A stretch of DNA of 64,000 bases from Acheta domesticus (Eukaryota > Arthropoda > Insecta > Orthoptera > Gryllidae), in NCBI GenBank assembly GCA_031308135.1, contig JAHLJT010008756.1, positions 70,901,821 to 70,965,820 on the forward strand, read 5' to 3'. Positions 31,426-43,984 of this stretch are shown here, in pieces. A model generated the notes under the pieces. That model saw only the letters and a program-made list of their open reading frames with translations, was not told the origin of the DNA and ran no database searches. Positions within the stretch are counted from its first letter, which is position 1. Every line of letters starts with the position of its first letter. The translations under genes were made by a program, and so were the position numbers.

Positions 31426-34400
31426 CGAATCTTTTCATCTTCTTCTTTCCATTCTTCTTCGTCTTCTGCATCATCTCATCAAGTCAGATATGCACCTCGT
31501 GTCAATTTTAAATATGCATTATCTTGTATTTTCTCTTTTTTCCTGTCTTTCCAATATTCCATATGTATTTTTTCTTTCTCTCTTGGTCCATTTTGATCCA
31601 TGTTTATTTATTGTGCTTTGGAATTCGTTAATATTTAACACTTTCTTTCTTAAAGTTTCTCTTTCTACAATTTCTTTGCCTGTTTTATTTTTTGTTCCAA
31701 ATTTATTAAACTTTCAAATCATCGTGTATAAAATATCAATATACTTTTATGCCAAGTGTTTTTTTCATTTCCCCTTAGTCATGTTTGTAAATCGTGTGTA
31801 TCTTCACGACACTTTTACATAAAGCATGGTTTCATATTTAAAATATAAATTTGCAAATTTAATTTGCAAGAAGTAAATATTAGACTCCTACAGATTACTT
31901 TTCGATTTCAATATTTCTGAATGTTTTACACTGTACTTAATCTCGTTCACATGAAAGATTTTCGATTTTTGTCTTTCATATTATTTATTTTTGGAAAGCA
32001 GAAGTTTACCACCATCTACAAAAAATAATACAATTTTTAAAAAATGTAACCGATTTCCATATTTAGAAGTAAAAGTGAAATGCTGAAGTAAAAAAATCAA
32101 TGCACTTCACGACTTGTCCCGGCCTTAGTTAAGTTCCCACCACTGTCGCAAAGGTCTTAGAAGTCAACGTGATCATTGCAAATCACTCCACTCCCACTCA
32201 TGTCAGTCCAATTAAGCGGCTCTAAAAACAAGGATTTATGTGTCGTAATCCACTGGGTGAGGGGAGAACGGAATAATTATTGTAAACCCTCGATGTTGGC
32301 GCTATGGTGCTTGTTAGTAATACTAATACTACTGTAATGGACCATAAATCAAATTCTATTGTGCTTGGAGTGTGCAGTCATAGGTGAGATCCAAACTCAA
32401 AGGTTATGGGGTGAAATTTATCGCTGGAAGATGTTGTTTATCATCAGACAGATTTCGGGAACTCAAAGGAACTGGTAAAGAAGAGAGTGAGAAACGAAAG
32501 GGACGAAAACTGTTTATAAATAGAGTTGAGTCGAAAAGAAGAAACAAAATATTTATTTCCTCCTGGATGTAAAGCTGCGATTTTGACAGTGGTTTTCTTC
32601 GTCGTTCAGTGATTGTGAGAGCGAATGTGAAGGTGATTTACAACTGTTCAGTAAATTTAGCTTTCCTCATTTATGCAGTTTAATTGTTAAAAATCATTAT
32701 ATTATTACTATTATTATTATTATTATTAGATAGTATGTTGGTTATGATGAAATGCATTATCAATTAATAAAGAATATTTTCGATAAGAATAACTGACGTT
32801 TAGTATGATGCCAATAAATTAGCATTTATCTTTACTTTTTTTGCCTGCCATATTTTATCTAATAATCCTTCTACATTTCCAGACACCTTGTATGTAGAAT
32901 TACTCAAGATTTTTACAAGCTAGAGCACTCAAAGTCAGCACTCAAACATTTGAAGAAAGTGAGCACTTTTACTAGCTACAGCACTCAAACTTTTTTCTAG
33001 AGCACTCAAAGTGAAACTATATTCTGAATTGACCAACTACTTTTTCACCTTCAATATCATTGGAATATATGAATTTGAGGACTTCAGAAATTTTAGAATT
33101 TCGGTGTTATTCACACAAAATTAAAGAGATGTTTTATAAAGTTGAATGTGTTATCTTATCAGCCCATGAATGCATCATTAAGTAGTATTATATTTTTGTG
33201 ATATTTCTGTGCATTTGTAAGGCATTAATTAAATCTATGCGTATATATTGATAATTCATACTTTGAATTTGAAATTTAATATTTACTATCGTAAAATAAA
33301 ATCTTTTGTCTCCTCTTTAAGCGTTCCCGCCACTTCCAAAATATTTCTGTTCAATGTATATCTTTTGCGTCTCCAGGTAGTGACAAATGTCATTCACTAT
33401 CTGGTCCTTCTCAATGACATAGAACACATCTATTATCTAGTGCGAACGTTACAATCTTTCCCATGCTTTCCTTTGTGAACCTTAATACGCTTACAATCTA
33501 TTTTAATGCACCTAATGAGGCCTTTTTCTCCAAAGGTTTCGATATCCGTGCTGTGGGCGGGTACCCAACCACAGAACCCTTGACTACAGTTCCCTATCTG
33601 CATACCAGAGTTCTAATCTCTATCTCCGTTTCTCCTTTGCATCTTGTTGGGGCCGTCTTATCTTGACCATCTTTTGCAGCTAAGCGGAGTTCCCAGCCTC
33701 GCCCAAAGAAGAATCTTGTACAAGAATCCGGGCGCGTCTACAAACAAGCTCGTGACTTTTCATAGTGTAGAACTACGCGAGGTGACGGCGAACGCATTTG
33801 GAATCGACACTTAGTGGATGTAGGTGTTGTAGAAAGTTATTGGATTAACACTTACATATGTTCATAACTACCGGTTTGTTTGCATCTGTTGTGGTGTTGC
33901 ATGAATAAGAACAGGACTACAAATTTTCTTTTCAAATAACGTGAGGTTTCTGAATGTTTTAATAGAATCCAGTACAGGAAACATTTGAGTGTGTTTTCTG
34001 GTTATTAAAGATTATTGGTGTGACCTCTAGTAATTATAGTTATGAAAAACATTTGTACTGGCAAAATATTTTCAAATTAGTCTCTACGAAATCATGATCC
34101 GTCATTTTAGCGGTTCTGAAAACAAAAAAAATCAAAATGACCTTGGAATGTGAATCTAAAGTTATAAAGAAATATAAATAATACTCTGAAGAAAAAGATA
34201 ATGCATGTCAATAAAAGTATGGAATAAATGTATGGAAAATGTTAAAAAAGTAATTGAAACGAGTACAAGGAATCAAAGCAATCTGAAACAGTTTTATGTA
34301 CTGATATAGTTATCTAAGTATTTTAAAGAACTAGTATTTATGACTTATGGGAGGAACTTGATTTCAGTCTTGACAGCGCGCGAATTTCCGTCACCTCTTA

Positions 34401-35425
34401 AATTGATCAGTCGATTGCTGCCTCTACATGTATGTTAATGCCAGAGGCCGGCTGCTGTGAAAAGTCTTTTCCGTGGGTTACATCGATACTGAATGGAGAG
34501 GTAGCTATACTACAAACAATAGGCTACTAAACACGAGCGATGCATCAGTCCTCGTCATGTCCCACTTCTATCAATAGGAGCGAAGAAGGGTGTTGGGTAA
34601 ATCAACACATGGTTCCTTCCTCTGCATATTATCTTGCACATCCGTGAATGTCAATCCAAATTTATTCAGGAGGGTTATCAAAAATATTTCCCTAAATGAA
34701 AAATTCATGTTTAGAAAAGTTGTTATGTATTAGCGGAAATGTTGTGGCATGGAATTTCAATGTAATGTAGAAATGTTCTATGAAATAATTGAAATGATTG
34801 TGATGGTGATTAATACTTTAAGAGAACGATTTAACCTGGAATGTGAAGCCCACACGTTCGCTCCCCTGTTTACGAAGTACATGTGAAACTAATATTTAAA
34901 TATGATATTACGAGATTTAAAGCACTAGAAACTCTGTTGAAAAGTGCGGATGACTAGAATCCTGACAACAGCGATAGGATTGAGTGTATTAAACTGGATT
35001 GAGGTAAAAAGAAGCTGTTGTGTGCATCGGGAACGTTTAGCCTTCTTGTTGACCAAGTATTGTAACTGAGTCAGAGAAGGAAAAATACTTACTCAACAAA
35101 ATCTTGTCTTCTCATCACTGTCGGTTTGAAGAAACTGTAAGGTGTCACTGTTTTATCCAGATTTGGAGTGTCACTAGTATATAGTCTGTGGCCCAGTTAC
35201 ATTTTTGGAAATCTCAAGGGCAATATCGGATGATCGAAGCAGTGTTTAAAATACTAAGAAACATACATGACGCACTGATTCTCAATAACACTGAAATTAA
35301 ATTAACAAGAAGAGATGTATCTGATACTGCGCAGCTTAAAAAGTAAGGTAAGAAGAGTATCACGGACATTTGCAATGATACATATCAGGAAATCGTATTA
35401 GGAAGTATACATTATTGCTCAATAT
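31426..35425. other. AT-rich DNA, no gene recognised
   Basis: T-rich to about 31830, then AT-rich. A (TTA)n microsatellite lies at 32700-32729 and AGAGCACTCAAA-like short repeats at 32925-33015. ORFs are at most 152 codons and T-rich, without recognisable domains. Confidence 0.45.
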
Positions 35426-35431
35426 TCGCAC

Positions 35432-35505
35432 CTGGATCTCCGAGCTGGCTACAGCGTGTGCTCAGTCAACTCCTCCGACGCGGGTTCGAGTCCCATCCGT
35501 TTCGG
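35432..35505 (+). mobile_element. tRNA-like sequence, possible SINE head
   Basis: A perfect B-box GGTTCGAGTCC is at 35483-35493 within CGACGCGGGTTCGAGTCCCA. An A-box-like GAGCTGGCTACAGCG lies about 40 bp upstream, at tRNA spacing. The acceptor stem does not close convincingly, so a functional tRNA gene is unlikely. It differs from the long SINE family and may be the head of another SINE. Confidence 0.45.
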
Positions 35506-37730
35506 ATTTCGATCGCTTACAACCCAAGTGTTTGAATAACCAAAGATATGAAAATGTCCTCTGCTTCTAATGTATAGTGCAGAGAGACACACTACGAAAT
35601 ATCGAAATCCAGCAACGCAAGTATTGCGGGATATCCATATTGGAGGACAAAATGGTACAAAAGGGTATAAATAACACGAACAAAAGTGTATTTCATACCC
35701 TGAAGGATGAATTGCTATTTCTGCAAGGTTTCGTTAAAGAAGATGAAAAACTTGAGTGCACCATGCGACTCCGGAGGCAGAAACAAACATCCGTAAGGTG
35801 GAATCGCATATCATTACCGCTGGCTAAAAATTTCGGAACTCCTCCACATCCCTCCGGCCGGCGCGCCGCGGCGGGCGCATCCCATCATTTCCCGCCCGCA
35901 GGCGCATGCAGCCCTCGGGACCACATTTAACATCTTCGATTTTCGCGACAATAGTTATTACTTTTGTTAGGGGCTGTGAAGGAAATATTCTTTATTTAGG
36001 TTTTTATGCAATTAAATTCATAATAAATAACTAAATACCAAACGAATTAATAATATTAATAAGAGTCTATTCGCTCGCTCCCTCCGTGTCATGGCATGTG
36101 TTACATGTCGGGGAATGAATCGGTGCAAACGTGCCTTCTACCGCTTTCTCGTAAACAACGCATTTACATTTGAATTAGTAGTTAGTACTCCAAAATATGT
36201 ATCATAAAGCTCAATAACAAAACTGCAGTAAGAATTCTAATGGATAAAATACGCAAATTTTATACTTACATGACAAGGTACGGTTGAAGTACGGAGTGCC
36301 GCAACCGTTGGAGAATTCAGATAACTAATGAACAACGGTCGATCAGCAGTGTGTAAAATCGTGATTTGAGTGTCATCAGGTTGAAAATATAATCAACAAA
36401 GAATAACTATGAGCTCAATAGTGCGACACCAATTATTTAAATGAAATCAACAAAAATGTAAGAATGCGGCACTGAGAGCCGCTACGCGCCTGCCGGAGGG
36501 ATATCCGACGAAAATTATGGAACGACATTGACATGCTCTTACTTCATTTGCTCTCCAGGAGAAAGATGGTGTATGCTATCAGTTATATTCTCACTAGACT
36601 GCGCTTGGAAGTCGTAATTTGCAGAAGCAACTTGGAGCTCTCTTCACAAGCGTATTGTTGCTGTTCAATAATGTTAATTCAGAAACAACAGAAACAATTC
36701 AGTTATATCACCTCCAAAACAACTAAATAATTTTAAAAATAGAATGGCCTCTACGTATATGTTGTCTAATATATTTTCGTTCTACCACCTGAAAAACACG
36801 AGAAATAAAACAATAAAGCAATCTTGTTTATGAAAAAGGATGAAACTTTCACCTTCAAAGTAAGTATAACTATGACATAAAGGGAATTAAAAACTGTGGT
36901 TCATAAAATTGTTCGAGGATAATCAATCACGAAACATGGAATTCCCACATTTACTCCGGAAGGATAATACCTCGTCCTTCAGAATAACATGCAAGCATTC
37001 AGAAATCGTCTGCGATTATTGGTTAGGCTTAAAATGCGTGACCAAAGGGCATTACTTCTGTACACGCGCTTACGACGCGAACGAAGCAGCCATGAGAATT
37101 TTCTGTATTTATTTCTTCCTTTCACTTGCACAATCACAAGGTTTGCACAATCTTACTCATGCGGCTGCCTGTTGTGCACGTACATTTCTTGCAAGTTTAA
37201 TGTGCCAACACAGACATTTCATTTCACAACCAGTGACCTGATATCCCATGTTATCACTTGTTTCTTGTTTTCTTTCAAATTAATTACAAATAACGAATGA
37301 ACAAATACACCATAAAAATGAAAGGCAAGAAGATGGTAAGTTAAAGCATTATAATTATAAATCAAAGACTTCTTTATTCGTACTTTAATTGAATGACATC
37401 TCAAAATACACTACTCCTGTAGTTTCTAACAAAAATTTGATAATTACAATTTCAATTTCGTTTCTATGCTTCTTTCCATATCATTCTAAAGTTGAAATCA
37501 ACATAAAATATTGTATTCATTTTATTAAAATTAAACAAAACATGAAGAAATAATAATCGAAAATGATTAGTATTTAACTACATTATTTTAAGCAGTTTGA
37601 AATTTAAAAAATATCAACATTGGTTAGGGTGCATTTTAGCAGTACACAAGTATTCAAAAATTTCTAGTTACTAAATGAAATCTTATTAAAATCAGCGCAT
37701 TTGAATTGCTTTTTGGTATTTAAATGCATA
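35506..37730. other. Unassigned DNA with a small GC island
   Basis: A GC-rich segment at about 35770-35935 (core CGGCCGGCGCGCCGCGGCGG) stands out from AT-rich surroundings. The plus ORF at 35577-35930 runs into it and has no domain. The remainder is AT-rich without features. Confidence 0.35.
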
Positions 37731-37734
37731 TACA

Positions 37735-37996
37735 GAGAGATGGACAGAGAGACACTGATAGAGAGACGCAGGTAAACAGAGAGACACAGATATAGGCAGG
37801 GAGACACAGACACAGACAGAAAGAGAAGCAGAGAGAGGGATAGAAAGAGAGAGAGAGAGGGAGGAAGAGAGAAACAGAAGGAGAGGGAGGAAGATAAAGA
37901 AAGAGAGTGATGGAGAGAGAGGGAAGAAGGGAGGGGGAGGGAGAGACAGAAGGGAGAGCGTGGAAGGGAGAGAGAAGGAGGGAGGGAGAGGGAGCA
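37735..37996. repeat. GA-rich microsatellite-like tract
   Basis: Plus strand is purine-rich: GAGAGACAGA variants at first (about 37735-37830), then GAGAGAGAGAGGGAGG variants. No coding potential. Confidence 0.8.
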
Positions 37997-38655
37997 GGAC
38001 GTCTTCTGGATTATGTTAGTACTAATATTTTTCTTTTTAATCCGATCGAAATCTATTAGTCAGACGCACTTCCCAGACGACAGAGCTTCAGTGACACAGT
38101 GTTGGCAACGGTGGTGGATATGGCGACTTCTCCAATGCACGGTTTCTTTGAAGCGATCCGTAAAATTATCTCCTGACCGAGTAATGTTTAGCCATGTTAT
38201 CTTGGAACAAGCGTGTTCAACTGAGAACACGCCGCCTGTGTAGCTCACTTTCACACCTCTTCAAGTCATCGTAGCCTTTACCTATTGTTTTTGCTCGTTT
38301 ATTTAAGGTTGCTTCACAAGAGCACTTCGATGAGCGACCACTACCACTAAGGTTTACATTATTTCGACTTCATGTATTCTTTTTGTAAGAGTAACTACCA
38401 GAAGTAACAGGCATTTATATAACACCGTCGTCTTTTGGACTGAAAAGTTAATGAACTCTATCTGTAGTGCATCCCCACCCTAGCCTGTCACGCTTTGCAC
38501 TGCAATACCGAAACCCTCCGGCACCTTCCCACTCTAATCTCTCAACTCTGTCCCGCCTGTTCCCGTCCGTGCTTCATCTTACTCAGTCCTGGCCGATAGG
38601 ATCACCGTTGCTTCTACCGTCATTGCTACTGGCTGTTGTAAACAGATGCTTTTTT
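37997..38655. other. Unassigned DNA, no gene recognised
   Basis: GC-balanced DNA with short ORFs (60-76 codons) and no motif. Confidence 0.4.
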
Positions 38656-38659
38656 TAGC

Positions 38660-38900
38660 GATTGATTGATGATTTTGGGCGCGTCCATTACTAAGGTTAT
38701 TAATACTGTAAGTGTAAGTGTAGTATGTTTATCGCATATGACTGTGATATTCCCCCGCTGGGTGGGGAAATCCGGTGCCAACCTATGCCGGCTTGCGACA
38801 ATATTTACCAAACACGTATCTCCCACCAGAGGTCTCCGCTCCAGCCGGTACAAGCGTGAAGCTCTCGACTTGTCTCCCATTTGTGATAGTGTAGTTGTAA
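38660..38900 (-). mobile_element. tRNA-derived SINE (minus), head missing
   Basis: Contains only the 3' part of the family: a GATTGATGATT tail at 38660, TAAGTGTAAGTGTAGTATG, GACTGTGATATTCCCCCGCT, a GGTATCTCCC-like CGTATCTCCCACCAGAGG and TGTGATAGTGTAGT, where it ends. Copies lacking the 5' head are expected from incomplete reverse transcription. Confidence 0.7.
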
Positions 38901-40305
38901 GAAGGGGGGCTGAGCAAGTGGACGTATTGAATTTTCCTCTCTTCTAACAAATCCTGCAATAGCTTGTGAAGGACCACTTTCCAATTTAGAATTCTCAAGG
39001 CAGGAAAGTTGCCTGGTTTTGTGAGATGTCACCAAATGCTTCAGTGAAACACAACACATATATTTAACAAAAGATATAATTAAGCTGAATAATTTACAGG
39101 CGTGCTATGTGAAAGCACGGTGAAGTATGCGTTAATTGCAAGTACACTGAACATATTGAATGAATGGACTGAAAGAGAAACATAGATACAAAATCATATT
39201 GTTTGTCTTGAGAGAAAGCGCTGCATTAGTTGGACTGCGTAGGATGACGTCACCTGCATCTGATGACGTAAGGCAGAGCGCACTGGACACTGGTGGCAAG
39301 TACATTAACAGGAACAGTTGTTGAGCGAGACGACACTGAACGAACTCGCATGATGCATTGTCGCGAACTGAGTAGCAACCAATTGTTCACACCGACACAC
39401 ACTGTCACAGCGTTGAGGCAAACACATTATGAATATGAGCATGGCTCATAGTTTGCAGGTTAAATGTTTAGGCAATGTTAACTGACGTTGCCAGAACATT
39501 ACAGCGTTCGCACTGACACGAGTACATTTTCTAGAATGTTGAAATGATAGCACATATGCAGCGTAGCTGCTGTGAGTACACCTTGTAATTACTTGGCAAG
39601 CAAGAACCGGTGTCATAAGCATGGCTTATAGTTCGCTAAGGCATGAATTGCCTTGCAAAAGAGAAAACACACGTGCGTGGGCAGCGTGAAAGAGATAAGA
39701 AAAACTGAGAGCACATACTGAACTAGTATCACTAGCACAAAGGCATGGTTGCCTCACAAAAGAAAGAACACGCGCCTGGGCGGCGTGGAGCGTGCAGCGT
39801 GGAGCTCAGATCACAACTGACTGCGCCTCGGCTCGTTCGCAGATTAGGGAATGAGCCGTGTGCGCCCTTTCGCGCGCATGCTGGGCGCTGTCCAATCAGA
39901 ATTAACGTAACAAAAGTGATGTATTTACGATTATTCTGAAAGGGAAAAGGAATTCAAGATAAAATATATGAAACAGGCATGATTTTTAATTGTAAGAATT
40001 ATGCCATCAAATGTGACTGACAGGGGAATCTTGAAATGTTTTAAATATTATGAGCTGGATATAACGGCTAACACGTGCCAGTTTGACGCGCAGTTCTGAG
40101 AAGAGCGGAGGGAGGTCGGATCCCGAGAATTTAAGCGTTGCAGCTGCGTTGCGCTGAGGAAACGTGTTGTGACATGTTCTTCCGTTAAACAGGAATTGCG
40201 ACACAGGCATTGGAAAGAGCTTGCGAGGTGCGAAGTGCTTCAATACAAATGTAATAAAGAGAATAAAATAAAATATGCATGTAGTAACTTGTTCGAACAG
40301 TAGTT
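38901..40305. other. Unassigned DNA with a short local duplication
   Basis: Two similar 50-bp segments lie about 101 bp apart, at 39638-39688 and 39739-39787 (AAGGCATG...TTGCCT, ACAC.CG.G.GTGGGC.GCGTG). AGCATGGCTCATAGTTTGC (39438) resembles AGCATGGCTTATAGTTCGC (39619). A GC-rich patch is at 39740-39900. No gene recognised. Confidence 0.45.
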
Positions 40306-40307
40306 CA

Positions 40308-40458
40308 TCGGATAAACAACAGAAAACTATCGCTCAAAGCAGCTGGCCGTTAGAGTTCTCCTCCAGACGGGGACTGAATTCGACCTAGCTATCTAGCTAG
40401 TGTTGAAAACTACATCAGGACTCAAACCTACGATCTTCCTACGAAACAGATCTAGGGA
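40308..40458 (-). mobile_element. SINE fragment (minus)
   Basis: Matches the part of the long SINE next to the head (AGCAGCTGGCCGTTAGAGTT, CTCCTCCAGACGGGGACTGA, GACCTAGCTATCTAGCTAGT), then a degraded B-box region near 40415. Confidence 0.6.
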
Positions 40459-40845
40459 CTGTCGGTGTTTCTACAACACTTTGCGGAAAATGTGAGTTGT
40501 TCCAAACAAACCAATGGCTTGCACTTCCCAATCTTTTTAATGACCTGGGAGTTTAGCCAAGTTCTTATACAAATTTTGCGGAACAAATCTCAGGGCTCTG
40601 ATAACTATCCGGAAGACGTGTGTTTTCACACCCCACATTCAGCTGATCTCGATTTCCAAACTATTGTATTTAAGACGTTTCTCTGCCTCCTTGGTAACGA
40701 CATTTTGATTGCAGCAACATCTAAAAGTAGTCAGGATTTTTTCTCCCAAATAACAATATCCAACAAAACCCAAATAACAATATCCGGTTTGCTTGCTGCT
40801 ATCGTGCGATCAGTTTGAATTTGTTTGTTATACAATATTGTACAC
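40459..40845. other. Unassigned DNA beside the LINE remnant
   Basis: No recognised motif. The plus ORF at 40465-40818 has no domain. A duplicated AAATAACAATATCC lies near 40745-40785. Confidence 0.4.
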
Positions 40846-42060
40846 AGTCAAACAGACGTCACCGGTTTTAGTGAGAGTTCGTACCACTTGGGGCATGTGT
40901 TTGAAACTTCGAAGGCAGTACAGATCTGCCAGTGGCGGTAACTACCAAATTTGTCGTGCCTTTTCGAGTATTCCTTCTTTGTTAGAATTGAACAATCTGA
41001 GACAATATGATCAATGGTTTCAACCTGTTCTTGACAGATGTGGCATTTATCATCTTGGGAAATTTTGAGCACCGCTTTATCATAATGTCTTGTTCTCAAC
41101 ACCTGATCTTGGGCATCTATTAAAACTACTTCCGATTCTGGTTCCATTCTTCTCCTTTAAAGCCACGTAAATGATTGATATGCACCTTGTCGATTATTTT
41201 TAGATACTTTCCATGGAGTGATTTTTCTCTCCACGACTTATTTAACATTTTTTGTGTCTCACATTTCATGTTAAGTAACATCAGAAGTTCGGTGTCTTTG
41301 TTAATCTGCGTGCCTTCCATAGTCTTGTCTGCAAGGTTTCTTGCTACACTTACAATGCCTCTGTTTCATTATGGATCATCTTGATGGATGACTATACACT
41401 TTCCCATCAGGATTATTGCATTGTGCCAGGAGGCTACAATTGGTCTGAGACCTCTTACTCTTTCCTTACGCGACATATAAAGTCTATCTACACCAGCTCG
41501 AGGGTGGGCGATATTGCATTTCACAGCAAGGGTGGGTGACAAACATTGTAAGCAGTTTTCTTTTTTTCGATCCATGATGCGAATTTCTTGGAATTCTAGC
41601 TCAGTCCAGACCATTAGCCGGAAAGTATTGGGCTGCAGCACCTCCAAACTACCTATTGTAGATATTTTATTCCTGGAATTCAGAGGGACAGCAGTACATG
41701 TCTCTTTCTTCTATAAAACTCTCTGCAAATTCTCTCTTTCATTGTGGATTTAGAGATGGTCTCACACATTCTTCACAATATTTGTAAGTTTTACCTGATT
41801 CAAGATCTTGAATCACAGTGTGCATATCAATTTCAATATTCTCTGACGTCATTTTGTCTCTGATTAAGTTAATTTTTACACACTAGTCAACTTCAAACTT
41901 CATGCAGATGACATACTGTTAAAATCATTGATGACAGCATTTGGGAGAGAATCGCTTCATTCTTAGCAAACACCTTAAGATCATCCATGTAAAACAAATA
42001 CTATTTTCTTTCCGTTGTGTATTAGTAACTTGGTATTCCACGATTTCATACTAACATTGC

Positions 42061-42096
<36 letters not shown>

Positions 42097-42200
42097 TATT
42101 ATTATTATTATTTCTCTCCATCACGATTAAAGATGTTATGAGTCGGCTGAATATGAAATCTACTCCAGGTTGCAACCAAGGCACATTTTCTAGGTTCATA
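40846..42200 (-). pseudogene. Degenerate LINE reverse transcriptase (minus)
   Basis: Reading on minus from about 42200 to 40846, several short frames make up the C-terminal half of a LINE ORF2. In order: YLFYMDDLKVFAKNE (catalytic YMDD at 41980-41991); ENIEIDMHTVIQDLESGKTY (about 41840); a segment containing IMDRKKE, HPRAGVDRLYMSRKERVRGL and ASWHNAII (41647-41369); SWREKSLHGKY (about 41230); and AQDQVLRTRHYDKAVLK followed by a Cys-His cluster C-x2-C-x8-H-x4-C (CHICQ...HIVSDC) in 41147-40848. This order, RT then 'PRADVDRLYxPRKEGGRGL' then a Cys-His cluster, is known from LINE-encoded RT proteins of many animals. Stops and frameshifts separate the pieces; it is dead. An (AAT)n tract lies just upstream of the YMDD motif. 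The clade is not resolved. Confidence 0.8.
42063..42111. repeat. (TTA)n/(AAT)n microsatellite
   Basis: About 16 TTA units on plus with one interruption. It lies within the span of the minus-strand LINE remnant and codes Asn or Leu runs in short ORFs on both strands. Confidence 0.9.
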
Positions 42201-42315
42201 TTTCCGTTTGATTTTGCCCACAGTCAACATTGCTGCTGTCTCTGCAGCAACTCTGAGACCCTTGTGATCAAATCACAACGTTGCGCTGGTGGATTTTTGA
42301 TTTTAGCAATATAGC

Positions 42316-42665
42316 AAGGTCGAATTTATCTGCTCTCTGGAGAATTCTAGTGACCGGGTGCTCTGATCGGTAGTTTTCCATGGTTTGCCTTATTAATTCT
42401 AGTCGTAAGCTAGAGCAGTACAGTAACAAACGGGGCACGGATCCCGTACGATCTTTCCTTCCCCTTCCTTATCTTAATGTCCACCCCTACCCACACAAAT
42501 GCACATTCACTTACACTTACATGCACTGCTCTACTACTCATGTCGGGAGGTTAGAGCTTATCCTAACAGAGATGGTGCCCCGCAGTGGTGAGGTACTTGG
42601 AGGTGGAAATTTCCAGCAGTCCGATGTGAAGGCCGATCTCACCATCCAGCGAGGAGGAACATCAC
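42316..42665 (+). mobile_element. SINE copy (plus), head missing
   Basis: Matches the body in plus sense: CTCTGGAGAATTCTAGTGAC, CTGATCGGTAGTTTTCCATG, AACAAACGGGGCACGGATCC, TTCACTTACACTTACATGCA, ATGTCGGGAGGTTAGAGCTT, ATGGTGCCCCGCAGTGGTGA and CTCACCATCCAGCGAGGAGG. The tRNA-like head and the GATT tail are absent or degraded. It lies next to the minus-strand LINE remnant. Confidence 0.75.
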
Positions 42666-42728
42666 TGCTTCTCGTGATAAAATGTACACCACACTTCCGC
42701 TTAATTTATAATGCCACTTGACGTTTAA

Positions 42729-42828
42729 TCAGCTGTTACGATGTCATCCAATCGGAAGCTTAAACGTCACCATAGTGACCTCCCTGTAGTGGCGTTCAAG
42801 CTTCATTGGATGACACCGTAATAGCTGA
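42729..42828. mobile_element. Foldback element, about 100 bp
   Basis: Imperfect arms of about 42 bp: the left begins TCAGCTGTTACGATGTCATC and the right, read on minus, begins TCAGCTATTACGGTGTCATC; both continue through CCAAT..GAAGCTT.AACG. The centre contains GTCACCATAGTGAC, itself a small palindrome. It has no ORF. A similar arm sequence (GTCATCCAATCGG) occurs at 14816. Confidence 0.7.
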
Positions 42829-42892
42829 CTTAAGTCAAATACTACTACAAATAAATCGAAATATAACAGGTAATTATTTACCTTAAACGTCA

Positions 42893-42951
42893 CCATAGTG
42901 ACGTCACTGTAGTGGCGTTCAAGCTTCATTGGATGACACCGTAACAGCTGA
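42893..42951. repeat. Tandem partial duplication of the foldback
   Basis: TTAAACGTCACCATAGTGAC recurs at 42893, 133 bp after its first occurrence at 42760, and the match extends through the right arm to GTAACAGCTGA at 42951 and into the flank (ACTACAAATA.ATCGAA.TATAACAGG). The left arm is missing in this second unit. Confidence 0.8.
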
Positions 42952-43019
42952 CAATTCAAGAACAACTACAAATACATCGAAGTATAACAGGGAATAATTT
43001 ATCTTTTCCACCTCCACTT

Positions 43020-43440
43020 TCCGTACATTCACATGCCCTAAATGCCCCTTGCATTCCAAGCCTTTCCCACCTCCACCGCCTCCGTTTCCTCCGTCACTAC
43101 TTCCGCCGCCATCGCCAACGCCACCTCGAACACCGCACCCCCACACCGCCACGTCCTCCGCTTCCCGTCGCCCCTCGTTTGTCCGCGATCGATATCGACT
43201 CTGCCGGCCGCTGCTCGCCTGACAACCGGTCGACATAATGTCTCGAACGCCGCTATATCGATAGGTATCGAATTACGTGGGGACTCGTCGCGTCGCCGGC
43301 AAACTGCTCTCCCCCGCCCAAGCGGCGAACTACCTGTTTTTGTGGGCGTTCCCCGCTTTGTGGCGAGCGCTAACACTCCATAAATTGCGACTCGGTCCAT
43401 ATTGTAGCCGCTGGTTACTTTTTTCGCACGCGTATTATAT
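43020..43440. other. GC-rich island, apparently unique
   Basis: CpG-rich block with C-rich plus strand to about 43170, then mixed sequence. A 191-codon minus frame (43038-43613) and plus frames of 95-113 codons overlap here; none shows a recognised domain. Non-repetitive blocks such as CACTCCATAAATTGCGACTC and GGTCCATATTGTAGCCGCTG (about 43374-43415) look like candidates for conserved non-coding sequence, which only comparison could show. Confidence 0.3.
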
Positions 43441-43984
43441 TTTGCTGACCGAGAGCAAGAGTATGTTGGAAGAAAATTTACGATCTGAGGAAACAATCCG
43501 TTTTGGTAGGTATTTGCAGACAGTGTGTTATGTTTTTGTAATTGTATCTGCGGATAATAATTAAAAATAAGGAATATTTTGAGTTGAAACTTCAGCGACA
43601 GTCTTCCTCGCAATTATCCCTTATTAATTTTAGTCCATGTGTGAATGGTGTAATTTTGTTATAATATAGGTAGAACAAAACATTGTGCATTTGACATTTT
43701 ACATTGTGAATTATTTTATAGTATTTTGACCTAGTCATGTTATAAATAAAGTTGGAGAACAATATTTGAAACAAAATTTCACCAATTACCATACGTTATA
43801 CCACAGCCAATTGTATTGTTTGTAGCTGAATGTTTATTAGTATTATCATTACCTTTCATGTCTTAGTGCGGAATTTAATATAAATTAATAAATTCAGTTT
43901 CTTCCTTTGTATTGTTTTATCTAATAGAGATAAACAAAAGCTAGAGCAGTAAGATGAACGAAAAAAAACTGAAAAAGTCAAAGT
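43441..43984. other. AT-rich DNA, no gene recognised
   Basis: Short ORFs only; no repeat partner seen. Confidence 0.4.

Noticed and set aside
35432..35505. tRNA gene
   Set aside because: A and B boxes are at plausible spacing but I could not pair the acceptor and anticodon stems.
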